DNA of 64,000 nt from Polaromonas glacialis (lineage in GTDB: Bacteria; Pseudomonadota; Gammaproteobacteria; Burkholderiales; Burkholderiaceae_C): the NCBI RefSeq assembly GCF_000709345.1, contig NZ_KL448323.1:3128516-3192515 (forward strand). The letters are read 5' to 3'. The notes under the pieces were generated by a model. It was not told where the DNA came from, did not search any database, and worked only from the letters and a program-made list of their open reading frames with translations. Shown here piece after piece: positions 45,215 to 57,224 of this stretch. Positions within the stretch are counted from its first letter, which is position 1. Each line of letters starts with the position of its first letter. Both the position numbers and the translations under genes were made by a program.

Positions 45215-45979
45215 TCAGGTACTTTGGCGGGCGGTTTTGCGCCGGATGGTGCGCACGAGGTCGGAATACAGGGGCGGCAGGCACAGGCCGAGCAGCAGCA
45301 GCGCCAGCGGAAGCACCCAGACGAAACCGACATACTTAAAGCCCGCCGCGCCGACGATGCCGCCGCCGATGAAGGCGCCCAGCAGCGTGCCGAGCAGCCG
45401 CAGCTTGATGCGGTTGGCGCGCACCCGCGATTCGAACGGGCTTCCCGTGCGGTTCCAGTAAAACAGCTTGCCCAGCTCGATGCCGATGTCGGTCACGATG
45501 CCGGTCATGTGGGTGGTGCGGATCTGCGACGACGAGATCTTGCTGACCAGCGCGTTTTGCAGCCCCATGATGAAGGACAGCACCAGCACGGTGAGGGGAA
45601 CGGCAAACGGCGTCTGGCGGTTCAGCGTGGCGCCCATCAGGCCAAACAGCAGCAGCAGCAAGGCTTCCACCAGCAGGGGCAGTGCGTATTCGCTGCGCAG
45701 CCCGTGCTGGCGCGCCCAGTTCACCTGGACGGCGGTGAAGGCCGCGCCGCAGGTAAAGGCCAGCAAGGCGCCGATGGCGTTGAGCACCAGGCGCATGTTC
45801 CCCAGCACCAGGTTGTCGGCCAGCAGCGAGGCAAAGCCGGTCATGTGCGAGGTGTACATCGCCACCACCAGGAAGCCGCCGGCATTGACGGCGCCGGCAT
45901 TGAAAGCCAGGATGCCGCCGAGCAGGCGGTTGGTGGACGCGGTCCGGTGCTGGCTGGTCAGGTGGCGAAAACGGCGCAT
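45215..45979 (-). CDS. DUF1275 (YoaK) family membrane protein
   Basis: A 254-residue integral membrane protein with about six helices. LGGILAFNAGAVNAGGFLVV and YTSHMTGFASLLADN near the N-terminus, and LVSKISSSQIRTTHMTGIVTDIGIELGKLF in the middle, are the YoaK/DUF1275 signature. Function is unknown; some relatives are stress-linked. It sits between glcE and glcF with 15 and 8 bases of spacing, so it is transcribed with the glycolate oxidase genes, which suggests a link to glycolate metabolism or transport. Confidence 0.88.
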   Translation of the reverse strand: MRRFRHLTSQHRTASTNRLLGGILAFNAGAVNAGGFLVVAMYTSHMTGFASLLADNLVLGNMRLVLNAIGALLAFTCGAAFTAVQVNWARQHGLRSEYALPLLVEALLLLLFGLMGATLNRQTPFAVPLTVLVLSFIMGLQNALVSKISSSQIRTTHMTGIVTDIGIELGKLFYWNRTGSPFESRVRANRIKLRLLGTLLGAFIGGGIVGAAGFKYVGFVWVLPLALLLLGLCLPPLYSDLVRTIRRKTARQST

Positions 45980-45994
45980 GCGCTGCCTTGTGCC

Positions 45995-47146
45995 TTAACC
46001 GTCGATCGGCATGCGGCCCGGATTGAAAATGCCGGCGGGGTCGAACTGCTTCCTGAGTTCGCGCTGGATGCGTGACTGCACCGGGGACAGCGGAGTGAAC
46101 ACCGGCAGGTTCGCCGGCATCAGGGCAGCGCGCCGGAACAGGGTTGCGTGGCCGCCCGCCTGCGCGGCCAGCTGGCGCAGTTGCGCGGCTGCGGACGCCG
46201 GCGCCCAGAGCCAGCGCAGGCCGCCGTGCCATTCCACCAGCGGCGCGTACGGCAAGTCCATCGCAGGGGCGGTCTGCGGCACGCTCAGGCGCCACAGGCA
46301 GGCATCAAGGGACGGCGGCTGCGCGAAAAACGGCAGCGTCTGCTCGCGGCAGGCGTTCCAGTCGTCGCCGGCTTGGGGCTGCTCCATCGGCACCGCCTGG
46401 CCGCCGGCCGCCTGCACATCGGCGATCATGCGCGGACACGCGGCCTCGACGGCGGCCAGCGCGCCGCGCAGGCGAACGAACAGGAAGTCCTGCACCGGGG
46501 CAGCGCTTTCGTCGCGCACCCAGCAGCTGGCGTTGAGCGGCAGCGGCTGGCCGCCCCAGCGGTTGAGCAGGTCCAGCGCCTTTTGCTGGCTCAAGCCGCT
46601 GCACATCAGCGTGGCTTCGCCGGGAGCGACGGGCAGCACCTTGAGCGACAGCTCAAGCAGCACGCCGAGCGTGCCGAGCGTGCCGGCCATCAGGCGCGAG
46701 ACATCGTAGCCGGCGACGTTTTTCATCACCTGGCCGCCGAAGGTCAGGCATTCGCCCTTGCCGTTGAGCAGCACGGCGCCCAGCAGGTAGTCGCGCACCG
46801 CGCCGCTGCTGGCGCGCGCCGGGCCGCTCAGCCCGCTGGCGACCATGCCGCCGACCGTGGCATTCGGTCCATAGTGCGGCGGCTCGAACGGCAGGCACTG
46901 GCCTTGTCCGGCCAGCAGCGCCTCCAGTTCGGCCAGCGGGGTTCCGCCGCGCACCGTCACGACCAGCTCGCTGGGCTCGTAGCTGATGACGCCGGAATAA
47001 GCGCCCATGTCAAGCACCTCGCCCGTCAGCGCCTGGCCGTAAAAGTCCTTGCTGCCGCCACCGCGGATACGCAGGGGTGTTCCTGCCCGCGCCGCATCGC
47101 GAACGCGCCCGGCCATCAAAGTCATCGTGTCAGTGTCTGCATTCAT
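45995..47146 (-). CDS. glcE: Glycolate oxidase FAD-binding subunit GlcE
   Basis: FAD-binding subunit of glycolate oxidase, 383 residues. The N-terminal FAD_binding_4 domain (about 1-175) has TPLRIRGGGSKDFYG, DMGAYSGVISYEPSELVVTVRGGT, LPFEPPHYGPNATVGGMVASG, GPARASSGAVRDYLLGA, and QVMKNVAGYDVSRLMAGTLG. The C-terminal half is the GlcE part, shorter than GlcD. It is the first visible gene of the glcE-DUF1275-glcF run; glcD, normally next to glcE, is not in the window, and the region upstream is filled by a MITE-like element and a dispersed repeat. Confidence 0.92.
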   Translation of the reverse strand: MNADTDTMTLMAGRVRDAARAGTPLRIRGGGSKDFYGQALTGEVLDMGAYSGVISYEPSELVVTVRGGTPLAELEALLAGQGQCLPFEPPHYGPNATVGGMVASGLSGPARASSGAVRDYLLGAVLLNGKGECLTFGGQVMKNVAGYDVSRLMAGTLGTLGVLLELSLKVLPVAPGEATLMCSGLSQQKALDLLNRWGGQPLPLNASCWVRDESAAPVQDFLFVRLRGALAAVEAACPRMIADVQAAGGQAVPMEQPQAGDDWNACREQTLPFFAQPPSLDACLWRLSVPQTAPAMDLPYAPLVEWHGGLRWLWAPASAAAQLRQLAAQAGGHATLFRRAALMPANLPVFTPLSPVQSRIQRELRKQFDPAGIFNPGRMPIDG

Positions 47147-47228
47147 GGCAGGAATGGTACGCGTGCGCGGCGTTCAGGGTCTTTGATTTTTTTGAATGCA
47201 GCGTGTTCGGTTTTTTGCGGGTTGGCAT

Positions 47229-47391
47229 CTAGTGTCGCGTCAGGCGCAAAGTGTCGGGAGATCGCGTCGCCAGCGGCGTGCAGCGCAAGGCGCAGCCCTT
47301 GCCAGGGCTGAAGCCCTGGCAAGGGCTGCAACGCGGCGATGCGCGGCGATGGCCAGCGAGAACCGGCAGTTTGCGCCTGACGCGACACTAG
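47229..47391. mobile_element. MITE-like element with 22-bp terminal inverted repeats
   Basis: A 163-bp palindromic element. The ends are perfect inverted repeats (47229-47250 and 47370-47391) that start CTAGTGTCGCGTCAGGCGCA and read its complement at the right. In the centre is a perfect 18-bp hairpin (47292-47309 and 47312-47329; GCAGCCCTTGCCAGGGCT and its complement, loop GA). CTAG at both ends could be a duplicated target. There is no ORF of note, as in non-autonomous elements. Confidence 0.65.
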
Positions 47392-47430
47392 CGCCCGCGA
47401 AAGCCATGACGCGCGATGCAAAGCCCGCAA

Positions 47431-47500
47431 ATGCTATGAATAAAATAGCTGTAAACGCACGGCTGTCATGCGCAAAAGCCTGTTTTTATCAATAAACAGC
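47431..47500 (+). repeat. Dispersed ~70-bp two-stem repeat, copy G
   Basis: ATGCTATGAATAAAATAGCT opens it; TCATGCGCAAAAGCC and a T-rich TGTTTTTATC end follow. It is close to the 3' end of the SMP-30-like gene, 40 bases from the MITE-like element. Confidence 0.7.
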
Positions 47501-47511
47501 AGGTTTTGTCT

Positions 47512-48438
47512 TCAGTCCATGAAGAAATTCACCTGCAGCCCCGGCACCTCGACCGGCATCGACAGCACGCAGCCCGAGGCGGGCCAGCGCTGCAACTCCT
47601 CGGCCGGGCGGCCCTGGCGCGCGGTCGTGAGGTAGAGCGTCCGCAGATCGGCGCCGCCAAAGCAGGGCATGGTCGGGCATTGCGCGGGCACGGCGAACTC
47701 GGCCAGTACCTCGCCAGCCGGCGACAGCTTGAGCAGTCGCCCGCCTTCGTACATGGCGACGTAATAGTTGCCCTGCACATCGACCGCCGCGCCGTCGGGC
47801 CGGCCGCCGTAGCCCGCCATGCCGGGCTGCCAGCCGGCGGGCTTGGGCGCAAACTGCCGGAACACCCGCTCATGGCTCAGGGTGTTGCCGGCGGCGTTCC
47901 AGTCCCAGGCGCGGATGGCATGGCTTGGCGTGTCGGTCCAGTACAGCGTGGCCGCATCGGGCGACCAGGCCAGGCCGTTGGCCGTGGTAGCGTTGCCGGC
48001 CTTGGGTTCGAGCACGGACGCGCGGCCATCACGGCCATCCAGGCAAAAAAGCTGCGCGCGGGCGGCGTCGCGCGGCTCGTAAATAGTGCCGGCCCAGAAG
48101 CGGCCCAGCGGATCGGCCTTGCCGTCGTTGAAGCGCGTGGTGGCCGCGTCGTGCAGCGCGGGCGCAAGCAGCGCCAGTTCACCGCCCCAGTGCCGGGCGC
48201 GGTAGATGCCGCCCCGCAGCGCGATGACCAGGCCGGTATTTGTGCCCCCGGTGCGCGCCGGCGCGATGCAGCCGGGCTCGGACGGCAGCGTCCAGCGCTC
48301 GACGGTGCCGGCCGGAACCGTTGAGCGGCAGACCTGCCGGACAGCAATGTCCACCCAGTACAGGCGCTGCTCGTCCGGGTGCCAGAACGGTGATTCACCC
48401 AGTTCGCTGGGCTGTGAAATGGCGATTTGCCAGGGCAT
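47512..48438 (-). CDS. SMP-30/gluconolactonase-like lactonase
   Basis: A 308-residue six-bladed beta-propeller of the SMP-30/LRE family. The start PWQIAISQPSELGESPFWHPDEQRLYWVDI carries the metal-binding glutamate (E in ELGESP), RFNDGKADPLGRFWAGT holds further ligands (the Asn and Asp), and NGLAWSPDAATLYWTDT (Asn) and DGAAVDVQGNYYVAMYEG (Asp) complete the site. Relatives open sugar lactones such as gluconolactone or L-arabinolactone with a divalent metal. No adjacent sugar-catabolism gene is present, so the substrate stays open. It is separated from the amtB gene by a strong terminator. Confidence 0.87.
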   Translation of the reverse strand: MPWQIAISQPSELGESPFWHPDEQRLYWVDIAVRQVCRSTVPAGTVERWTLPSEPGCIAPARTGGTNTGLVIALRGGIYRARHWGGELALLAPALHDAATTRFNDGKADPLGRFWAGTIYEPRDAARAQLFCLDGRDGRASVLEPKAGNATTANGLAWSPDAATLYWTDTPSHAIRAWDWNAAGNTLSHERVFRQFAPKPAGWQPGMAGYGGRPDGAAVDVQGNYYVAMYEGGRLLKLSPAGEVLAEFAVPAQCPTMPCFGGADLRTLYLTTARQGRPAEELQRWPASGCVLSMPVEVPGLQVNFFMD

Positions 48439-48500
48439 GCGTTTCTCCTTGGGGCGGTGCGGTTCGGTGAAGGGTCCGCCACGCCTGCGACTGTAGCGGC

Positions 48501-48535
48501 AAAAAAAAGCCCGCTGGCATTGCTGCCAGCGGGCT
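48501..48535 (-). terminator. Rho-independent terminator of glnK-amtB
   Basis: In minus-strand sense AGCCCGCTGGCA pairs perfectly with TGCCAGCGGGCT around a GCAA loop, followed by eight T. It lies 42 bases beyond the amtB stop. Confidence 0.92.
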
Positions 48536-48576
48536 GAACTTCCCTCGGAGACTTCTGTCAGCTTGTCAAGCCGTCC

Positions 48577-50124
48577 TTAACGGTTGTAGGCGGTTTCGCC
48601 GTGCGCCGTGATGTCCAGGCCTTCGCGCTCGTCTTCTTCGCTGACGCGCAGGCCGACGGTCAGGTCAACCACCTTGTAGGCGATGAAGGACACGACGCCC
48701 GACCACACGATGGTGATCAACACGGCCTTGGCCTGAATCCAGACCTGCGACACGATGGAATAGTCGGCGGGTGTGACCATGGCCACGGTCACCCAGTCGG
48801 CGACAAAGCCCGGGCCGCCCAGGGCCGGTGAGTTGAACACGCCGGTCAGCAGCGCGCCGACGATACCGCCCACGCCATGCACGCCGAACACGTCAAGCGA
48901 GTCGTCCGCGCCGAGCAGCTTCTTCAGGCCATGCACGCCCCAGAGGCAGGCAAAACCGGCGACGAAACCAATCACCAGGCCGCCGCCGATGCCGACGTTG
49001 CCGGCTGCGGGAGTAATCGCGACCAGGCCGGCCACGGCGCCGGAAGCGGCGCCCAGCATCGAGGCCTTGCCGCGCATCAGCGCTTCACCCAGGCACCAGG
49101 CCAGCACGGCGGCGGCGGTGGCGCCCAGCGTGTTGATGAAGGCCAGCGCGGCAAAGCCGTTGGCTTCCAGCGCCGATCCGGCGTTGAAGCCGAACCAGCC
49201 GACCCACAGCAGCGAAGCACCGACCATGGTCAGCGTCAGGCTGTGCGGCGCCATGGCTTCCTTGCCGTAGCCGATGCGCTTGCCGACCATGAAGGCGCCG
49301 ACCAGGCCGGCCACGGCGGCGTTGATGTGTACCACGGTGCCGCCGGCGAAGTCCAGCGCGCCCGACTGCCAGATATAGCCGGCCTTGCTGGTCATCGCAT
49401 CAACCACGTCCGGGCCGGTGTAGGCGTCAGGGCCCATCCAGAACCAGACCATGTGGGCCATCGGCGCATAGCTGAAGGTGAACCAGATCACCATGAACAG
49501 CAGCACGGCGGAAAACTTGATGCGCTCGGCGAAGGCGCCGACGATCAGGCAGCAGGTGATGCCGGCAAAGGTGGCCTGGAAGGCGGCAAACACGATTTCC
49601 GGAATCACGACGCCCTTGCTGAACGTGGCCGCGTTGGCGAAGGTGCCGGCGGCGTTGTCCCAGATGCCCTTCATGAACAGGCGGTCAAAGCCGCCGATGA
49701 AGGCGCTGCCTTCGGTGAAGGCCAGGCTGTAGCCGTAAATGAACCACAGCACGACGATCAGCGAGAACGTCACCATGACCTGCATCAGCACCGACAGCAT
49801 GTTCTTGCTGCGCACCAGGCCGCCGTAGAACAACGCCAGGCCGGGCACGACCATCAGGATCACCAGGATGGTCGAGACCAGCATCCAGGCGGTGTCGCCC
49901 TTGTTAGGAACGGGCGCCGGCGCGGCGGCAGCCTCGGCGGCCGGAGCTGCAACGGCCGCGGCGGGTGCGGCCGTTGCGGCGGGTGCGGCGGCAGCATCGG
50001 GCTTGGCTTCAGCCGGGGCGGATGCGGTTGCGGCAGGCGCTTCTGCCGGGGTCTGCGCCAGGGCAATGGCGCCTGAACCCAGCAGGCTCAATCCCAGCAA
50101 GAGGGAAGCAATCAGTTTTTTCAT
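48577..50124 (-). CDS. amtB: Ammonium transporter
   Basis: Inner-membrane ammonium channel of 515 residues. A signal peptide (about 1-23) is followed by a low-complexity alanine/proline segment of about 50 residues (TASAPAEAKPDAAAAPAATA and more), then eleven helices. Family landmarks include NKGDTAWMLVSTILVILMVVPGLALFYGG, the YAPMAHMVWFW pore region, DFAGGTVVHINAAVAGLVGA, and DVFGVHGVGGIVGALLTGVF with the twin-histidine-like His. The Ala/Pro extension is unusual compared with enterobacterial AmtB but is found in Betaproteobacteria. It follows glnK by 36 bases and shares its nitrogen-regulated transcript. Confidence 0.95.
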   Translation of the reverse strand: MKKLIASLLLGLSLLGSGAIALAQTPAEAPAATASAPAEAKPDAAAAPAATAAPAAAVAAPAAEAAAAPAPVPNKGDTAWMLVSTILVILMVVPGLALFYGGLVRSKNMLSVLMQVMVTFSLIVVLWFIYGYSLAFTEGSAFIGGFDRLFMKGIWDNAAGTFANAATFSKGVVIPEIVFAAFQATFAGITCCLIVGAFAERIKFSAVLLFMVIWFTFSYAPMAHMVWFWMGPDAYTGPDVVDAMTSKAGYIWQSGALDFAGGTVVHINAAVAGLVGAFMVGKRIGYGKEAMAPHSLTLTMVGASLLWVGWFGFNAGSALEANGFAALAFINTLGATAAAVLAWCLGEALMRGKASMLGAASGAVAGLVAITPAAGNVGIGGGLVIGFVAGFACLWGVHGLKKLLGADDSLDVFGVHGVGGIVGALLTGVFNSPALGGPGFVADWVTVAMVTPADYSIVSQVWIQAKAVLITIVWSGVVSFIAYKVVDLTVGLRVSEEDEREGLDITAHGETAYNR

Positions 50125-50160
50125 GGCAATGTTTCTCTTTTTTTTTTCAGTGGGGTGACG

Positions 50161-50556
<396 letters not shown>

Positions 50557-50643
50557 TTACAGGGTTTTTGTAGGCATCACGTCCAGCGTGTTCTTGGTGC
50601 GAAAGCGACCGCTCTCAACGAGGGTGACGATGATTGATTTCAT
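50557..50643 (-). CDS. Possible 28-residue leader peptide in the glnK mRNA
   Basis: A 28-codon ORF (starts MKSIIVTLVESGRFRTK, ends KTL, stop TAA) between the predicted sigma-54 promoter and glnK. GGGGA lies four bases before its ATG, so it could be translated. No known family is recognised. It may be a regulatory leader or a real small protein. Confidence 0.3.
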   Translation of the reverse strand: MKSIIVTLVESGRFRTKNTLDVMPTKTL

Positions 50644-50682
50644 GGAATCCCCGAAAAATTTTTAAAGTGGGCGGAACTTCTT

Positions 50683-50699
50683 TAGCAGGGACCGTGCCA
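50683..50699 (-). promoter_or_regulatory. Predicted sigma-54 promoter of glnK-amtB
   Basis: Minus-strand sequence TGGCACGGTCCCTGCTA, with the -24 GG and -12 GC correctly spaced against the consensus TGGCAC-N5-TTGC. Transcription would start near 50673. A half-conserved NtrC-type pair, GCACC-N5-GATGC, is visible about 80-100 bases further upstream (near 50778-50793). Confidence 0.7.
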
Positions 50700-50836
50700 G
50701 CTATTTTTGCGTCGCCTGCGAGCGCCCGGCCGATTTCACCGGCCACCGGGTTACGCTAGAGGCTTACAAGCTGTTACGCATCATTTTGGTGCGCTCGCGG
50801 CGCACAACATTGATGCATTTACAAGAAAGTCACCGT

Positions 50837-52381
50837 ATGAGCCTGTCTTTAGTGCACAGCCGTGCCTTGCTGGGGCTCGAAGCACGTCCGGTGTGCGTTG
50901 AAGTGCACTTGGCCAACGGCCTGCCGAGCTTCACGCTGGTCGGGCTGGCCGACACCGAGGTCAAGGAAGCGCGCGAGCGGGTGCGCTCGGCCATCCAGAA
51001 TGCCGGGCTGGATTTCCCGGGCAACAAGCGCATCACGGTCAACCTGGCGCCCGCCGACCTGCCCAAGGACTCGGGCCGGTTCGACCTGCCGATTGCGCTC
51101 GGCATCCTGGCGGCCAGCGGCCAGATCGATGCGCGCAAGCTGGCGGGCTACGAGTTTGCCGGCGAACTGTCGCTGGGCGGCGACCTGCGGCCGGTGCGCG
51201 GCTCCCTGGCGATGAGCCTGGCCATTGCCCGGCCGGCGCGCGGCACGCCGCAAAAACTGCCCCGGCTGGTGCTGCCCGAAGGCAGCGCGCAGGAAGCGGC
51301 GCTGGTGCCGCAGGCCGAGGTCTACCGCGCGCTGCATCTGCTCGACGTGGTCCGGCAGTTTTTGCCGGGCGATGCCGTTCCCGAAATCGCGGATGGCTGG
51401 ACGCGCGTGGCCTCAAGCGCGCCCTCGCGGCAACCCGCCTATGCCGACCTGGCCGATGTCAAGGGCCAGGCCGCCGCCCGCCGCGCGCTGGAGATCGCGG
51501 CGGCTGGCGGACATAGCCTATTGATGGTCGGCGCGCCGGGTTCGGGCAAGTCGATGCTGGCGCAGCGCTTTGCCGGTCTGCTGCCGGCCATGACGACCGA
51601 TGAAGCGCTGGAAACTGCCGCCGTCGCCTCGCTGGGCGGGCGCTTCACGCTGGACCATTGGGCGGTGCGGCCGACCTGCGCGCCGCACCACACGGCCAGC
51701 GCGGTGGCGCTGGTGGGCGGCGGCTCGCCGCCGCAACCGGGCGAGATATCGCTGGCGCATCGCGGGGTGCTTTTTCTGGACGAGTTGCCCGAATTTCCAC
51801 GCGCCGCATTAGAGGCGCTGCGCGAACCGCTGGAGTCCGGACACATCACCATTTCCCGCGCCGCGCAGCGCGCCGAATTCCCGGCGCGCTTTCAGCTGAT
51901 TGCCGCCATGAACCCCTGCCCGTGCGGCTACCTGGGCTCCAGCCTGCGCGCCTGCCGCTGTTCGCCCGAAGCCGTATCGCGCTACCAGGGCAAGCTCAGC
52001 GGCCCACTGCTCGACCGCATCGATCTGCATGTGGAAGTCGGCAGCCTGGCCGCCGACGAGCTGGTGAACGCGCCGCCGGGCGAATCCACCGAGGCGGTGC
52101 GCAGCCGGATTGTCCAGGCTAGAAACCGCGCGATGGCCCGGCAGGGCATCGCCAACCAGGCGCTCGAAGGCCAGGCGATTGACGCGCAGTGCCAGATGGA
52201 CCCGGCAGCGGCCAAGTTCCTCAATGTGGCGGCGACGCGGCTGGGCTGGTCGGGCCGGGGCATTCACCGCTGCCTGAAGGTGGCGCGTACCATTGCCGAC
52301 CTGGCTGGCGCCACAACCGTGCAGGTCACGCATGTGGCCGAGGCGGTGCAGTACCGGCGGGCGCTGAAGACGGCGCACTGA
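50837..52381 (+). CDS. comM: YifB/ComM family AAA ATPase
   Basis: A 514-residue AAA+ protein with an N-terminal ChlI-like domain (MSLSLVHSRALLGLEARPV, PSFTLVGLADTEVKEARERV, FDLPIALGILAASGQI) and a Mg-chelatase-type ATPase domain: Walker A LMVGAPGSGKSMLA, GVLFLDELPEFPR as Walker B, and AMNPCPCGYLGSS, RCSPEAVSRYQGKLSGPLLDRIDLH. ComM drives branch migration of incoming DNA during natural transformation. It is transcribed away from glnK and converges on metH, with only 16 bases between the two stops. Confidence 0.93.
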   Translation: MSLSLVHSRALLGLEARPVCVEVHLANGLPSFTLVGLADTEVKEARERVRSAIQNAGLDFPGNKRITVNLAPADLPKDSGRFDLPIALGILAASGQIDARKLAGYEFAGELSLGGDLRPVRGSLAMSLAIARPARGTPQKLPRLVLPEGSAQEAALVPQAEVYRALHLLDVVRQFLPGDAVPEIADGWTRVASSAPSRQPAYADLADVKGQAAARRALEIAAAGGHSLLMVGAPGSGKSMLAQRFAGLLPAMTTDEALETAAVASLGGRFTLDHWAVRPTCAPHHTASAVALVGGGSPPQPGEISLAHRGVLFLDELPEFPRAALEALREPLESGHITISRAAQRAEFPARFQLIAAMNPCPCGYLGSSLRACRCSPEAVSRYQGKLSGPLLDRIDLHVEVGSLAADELVNAPPGESTEAVRSRIVQARNRAMARQGIANQALEGQAIDAQCQMDPAAAKFLNVAATRLGWSGRGIHRCLKVARTIADLAGATTVQVTHVAEAVQYRRALKTAH

Positions 52382-52397
52382 AGGCGCCCTGACGCCG

Positions 52398-55229
<2,832 letters not shown>

Positions 55230-55245
55230 GGCTCACCTTGGAACA

Positions 55246-55336
55246 AAGGTGAGCGTCGTTGCTAAAAAGAACGCCTGGCGCCCTGTTCACCCAAGCCTGA
55301 CGAAACGGTGTTTCGCTGCAACGCTCCTTGAGTTAA
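55246..55336 (-). promoter_or_regulatory. SAH riboswitch upstream of metH
   Basis: In minus-strand sense the leader holds CTCAAGGAGCGTTGCAGCG, CAGGCTTGGG and AACGACGCTCACC, which match the conserved parts of the S-adenosylhomocysteine riboswitch: CTCAAG pairs with CTTGGG, and GAGCGTT pairs with the AACG..GCTC 3' arm. The same 3' arm can form a second hairpin, GCTCACCTT with AAGGTGAGC (55231-55254), that hides the metH AGGTGA ribosome site. SAH binding would therefore free the site and raise translation. Confidence 0.85.
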
Positions 55337-55400
55337 GCTCGATTTTAAGCACCAATGCCGGCAGGCAGGCCGCCAGCGACATAATCCACCGGGTTGACCC

Positions 55401-55985
55401 ATGCTAAACACCTTCTTCAGAAAAAAAAACTTCCCTTCGGTCAACCCAAGGCATGACACCACCCAAGGCTCGGAAGCGGCCGACCTGGCGGCCGAGATGC
55501 TGATGGCGCCTACGGCGCTGATGCAGCTGACGATGCCAGAGGCGCGCATGGTGGTGCGCTACATGCAGCCGCAAATCGTCGCCAAGGGGACGATCTTCAT
55601 CCGCGAAGGCGATGCCCGCGACACCGGTTTCCTGATGCTGCTGCTCGATGGCGAAGTGACGGTGGAAACACTGGTGGTCAGCCGCGTCGAGCCCATCGTC
55701 ATCACGCTGCTGGGGCCCGGCAGCCTGATTGGCGAGTTGGGCATGTTCGACGGCCTGCCCCGCTACGCCAGCTGCATTGCCGCCACGCAGCTGCGCTGCG
55801 CCATCCTGACGCGCAAGGCCCTGAACAGCCTGATGCAGGAAAATCCGGCGGTTGCCGCCAAGCTGCTGCTGGCCGTGTCGCTGCGCATCGGCGCGCGCCT
55901 GCGCGAGATGACCGACAAGCTCAAGATGTACGTCCAGCTGACGCAGGCGATGGAGCAGGAAATCGCTTCGCGGCCTGACGCCTGA
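55401..55985 (+). CDS. Cyclic nucleotide-binding domain protein without HTH
   Basis: A 194-residue protein with one cNMP-binding (CRP-like) beta-barrel at about residues 45-165 (GTIFIREGDARDTGFLMLLL, GPGSLIGELGMFDGLPRYA with the GEL phosphate-loop motif and the following R) and a helical C-terminus. The DNA-binding helix-turn-helix of CRP/FNR proteins is absent. Role unknown; such proteins may control partners by binding a cyclic nucleotide. It is divergent from metH and convergent with the homocysteine-methyltransferase half, so it stands between the two halves of the split enzyme. Confidence 0.85.
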   Translation: MLNTFFRKKNFPSVNPRHDTTQGSEAADLAAEMLMAPTALMQLTMPEARMVVRYMQPQIVAKGTIFIREGDARDTGFLMLLLDGEVTVETLVVSRVEPIVITLLGPGSLIGELGMFDGLPRYASCIAATQLRCAILTRKALNSLMQENPAVAAKLLLAVSLRIGARLREMTDKLKMYVQLTQAMEQEIASRPDA

Positions 55986-56013
55986 AAGCGCATTTACCCC
56001 GGATGAACAGCCC

Positions 56014-57060
<1,047 letters not shown>

Positions 57061-57192
57061 GGGCGCTATTGTAGAAAGCCGTGCCATTACGCGCTTGGCC
57101 CGGCTTTTTGGAAAAAGTTTGAGGCGTCGCCAGATACGACATGGTTTGTCAGAAGCGACGCTTACGATGGGTTACATGCTGCCAAGCTTTTT

Positions 57193-57206
57193 TGTGGTGC
57201 ACCACA
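57193..57206. promoter_or_regulatory. Perfect 14-bp palindrome before the WYL regulator
   Basis: TGTGGTGCACCACA is a perfect inverted repeat ending 18 bases before the ATG at 57225. The position suits an autorepressor operator for the WYL regulator or another dimeric factor. Confidence 0.5.
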
Positions 57207-57224
57207 CCATCGAAGCCTTCCGAC

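Noticed and set aside
43806..45461. Plus-strand open frame (551 codons) opposite glcF
   Set aside because: Antisense of glcF and part of the DUF1275 gene; no recognisable domain.
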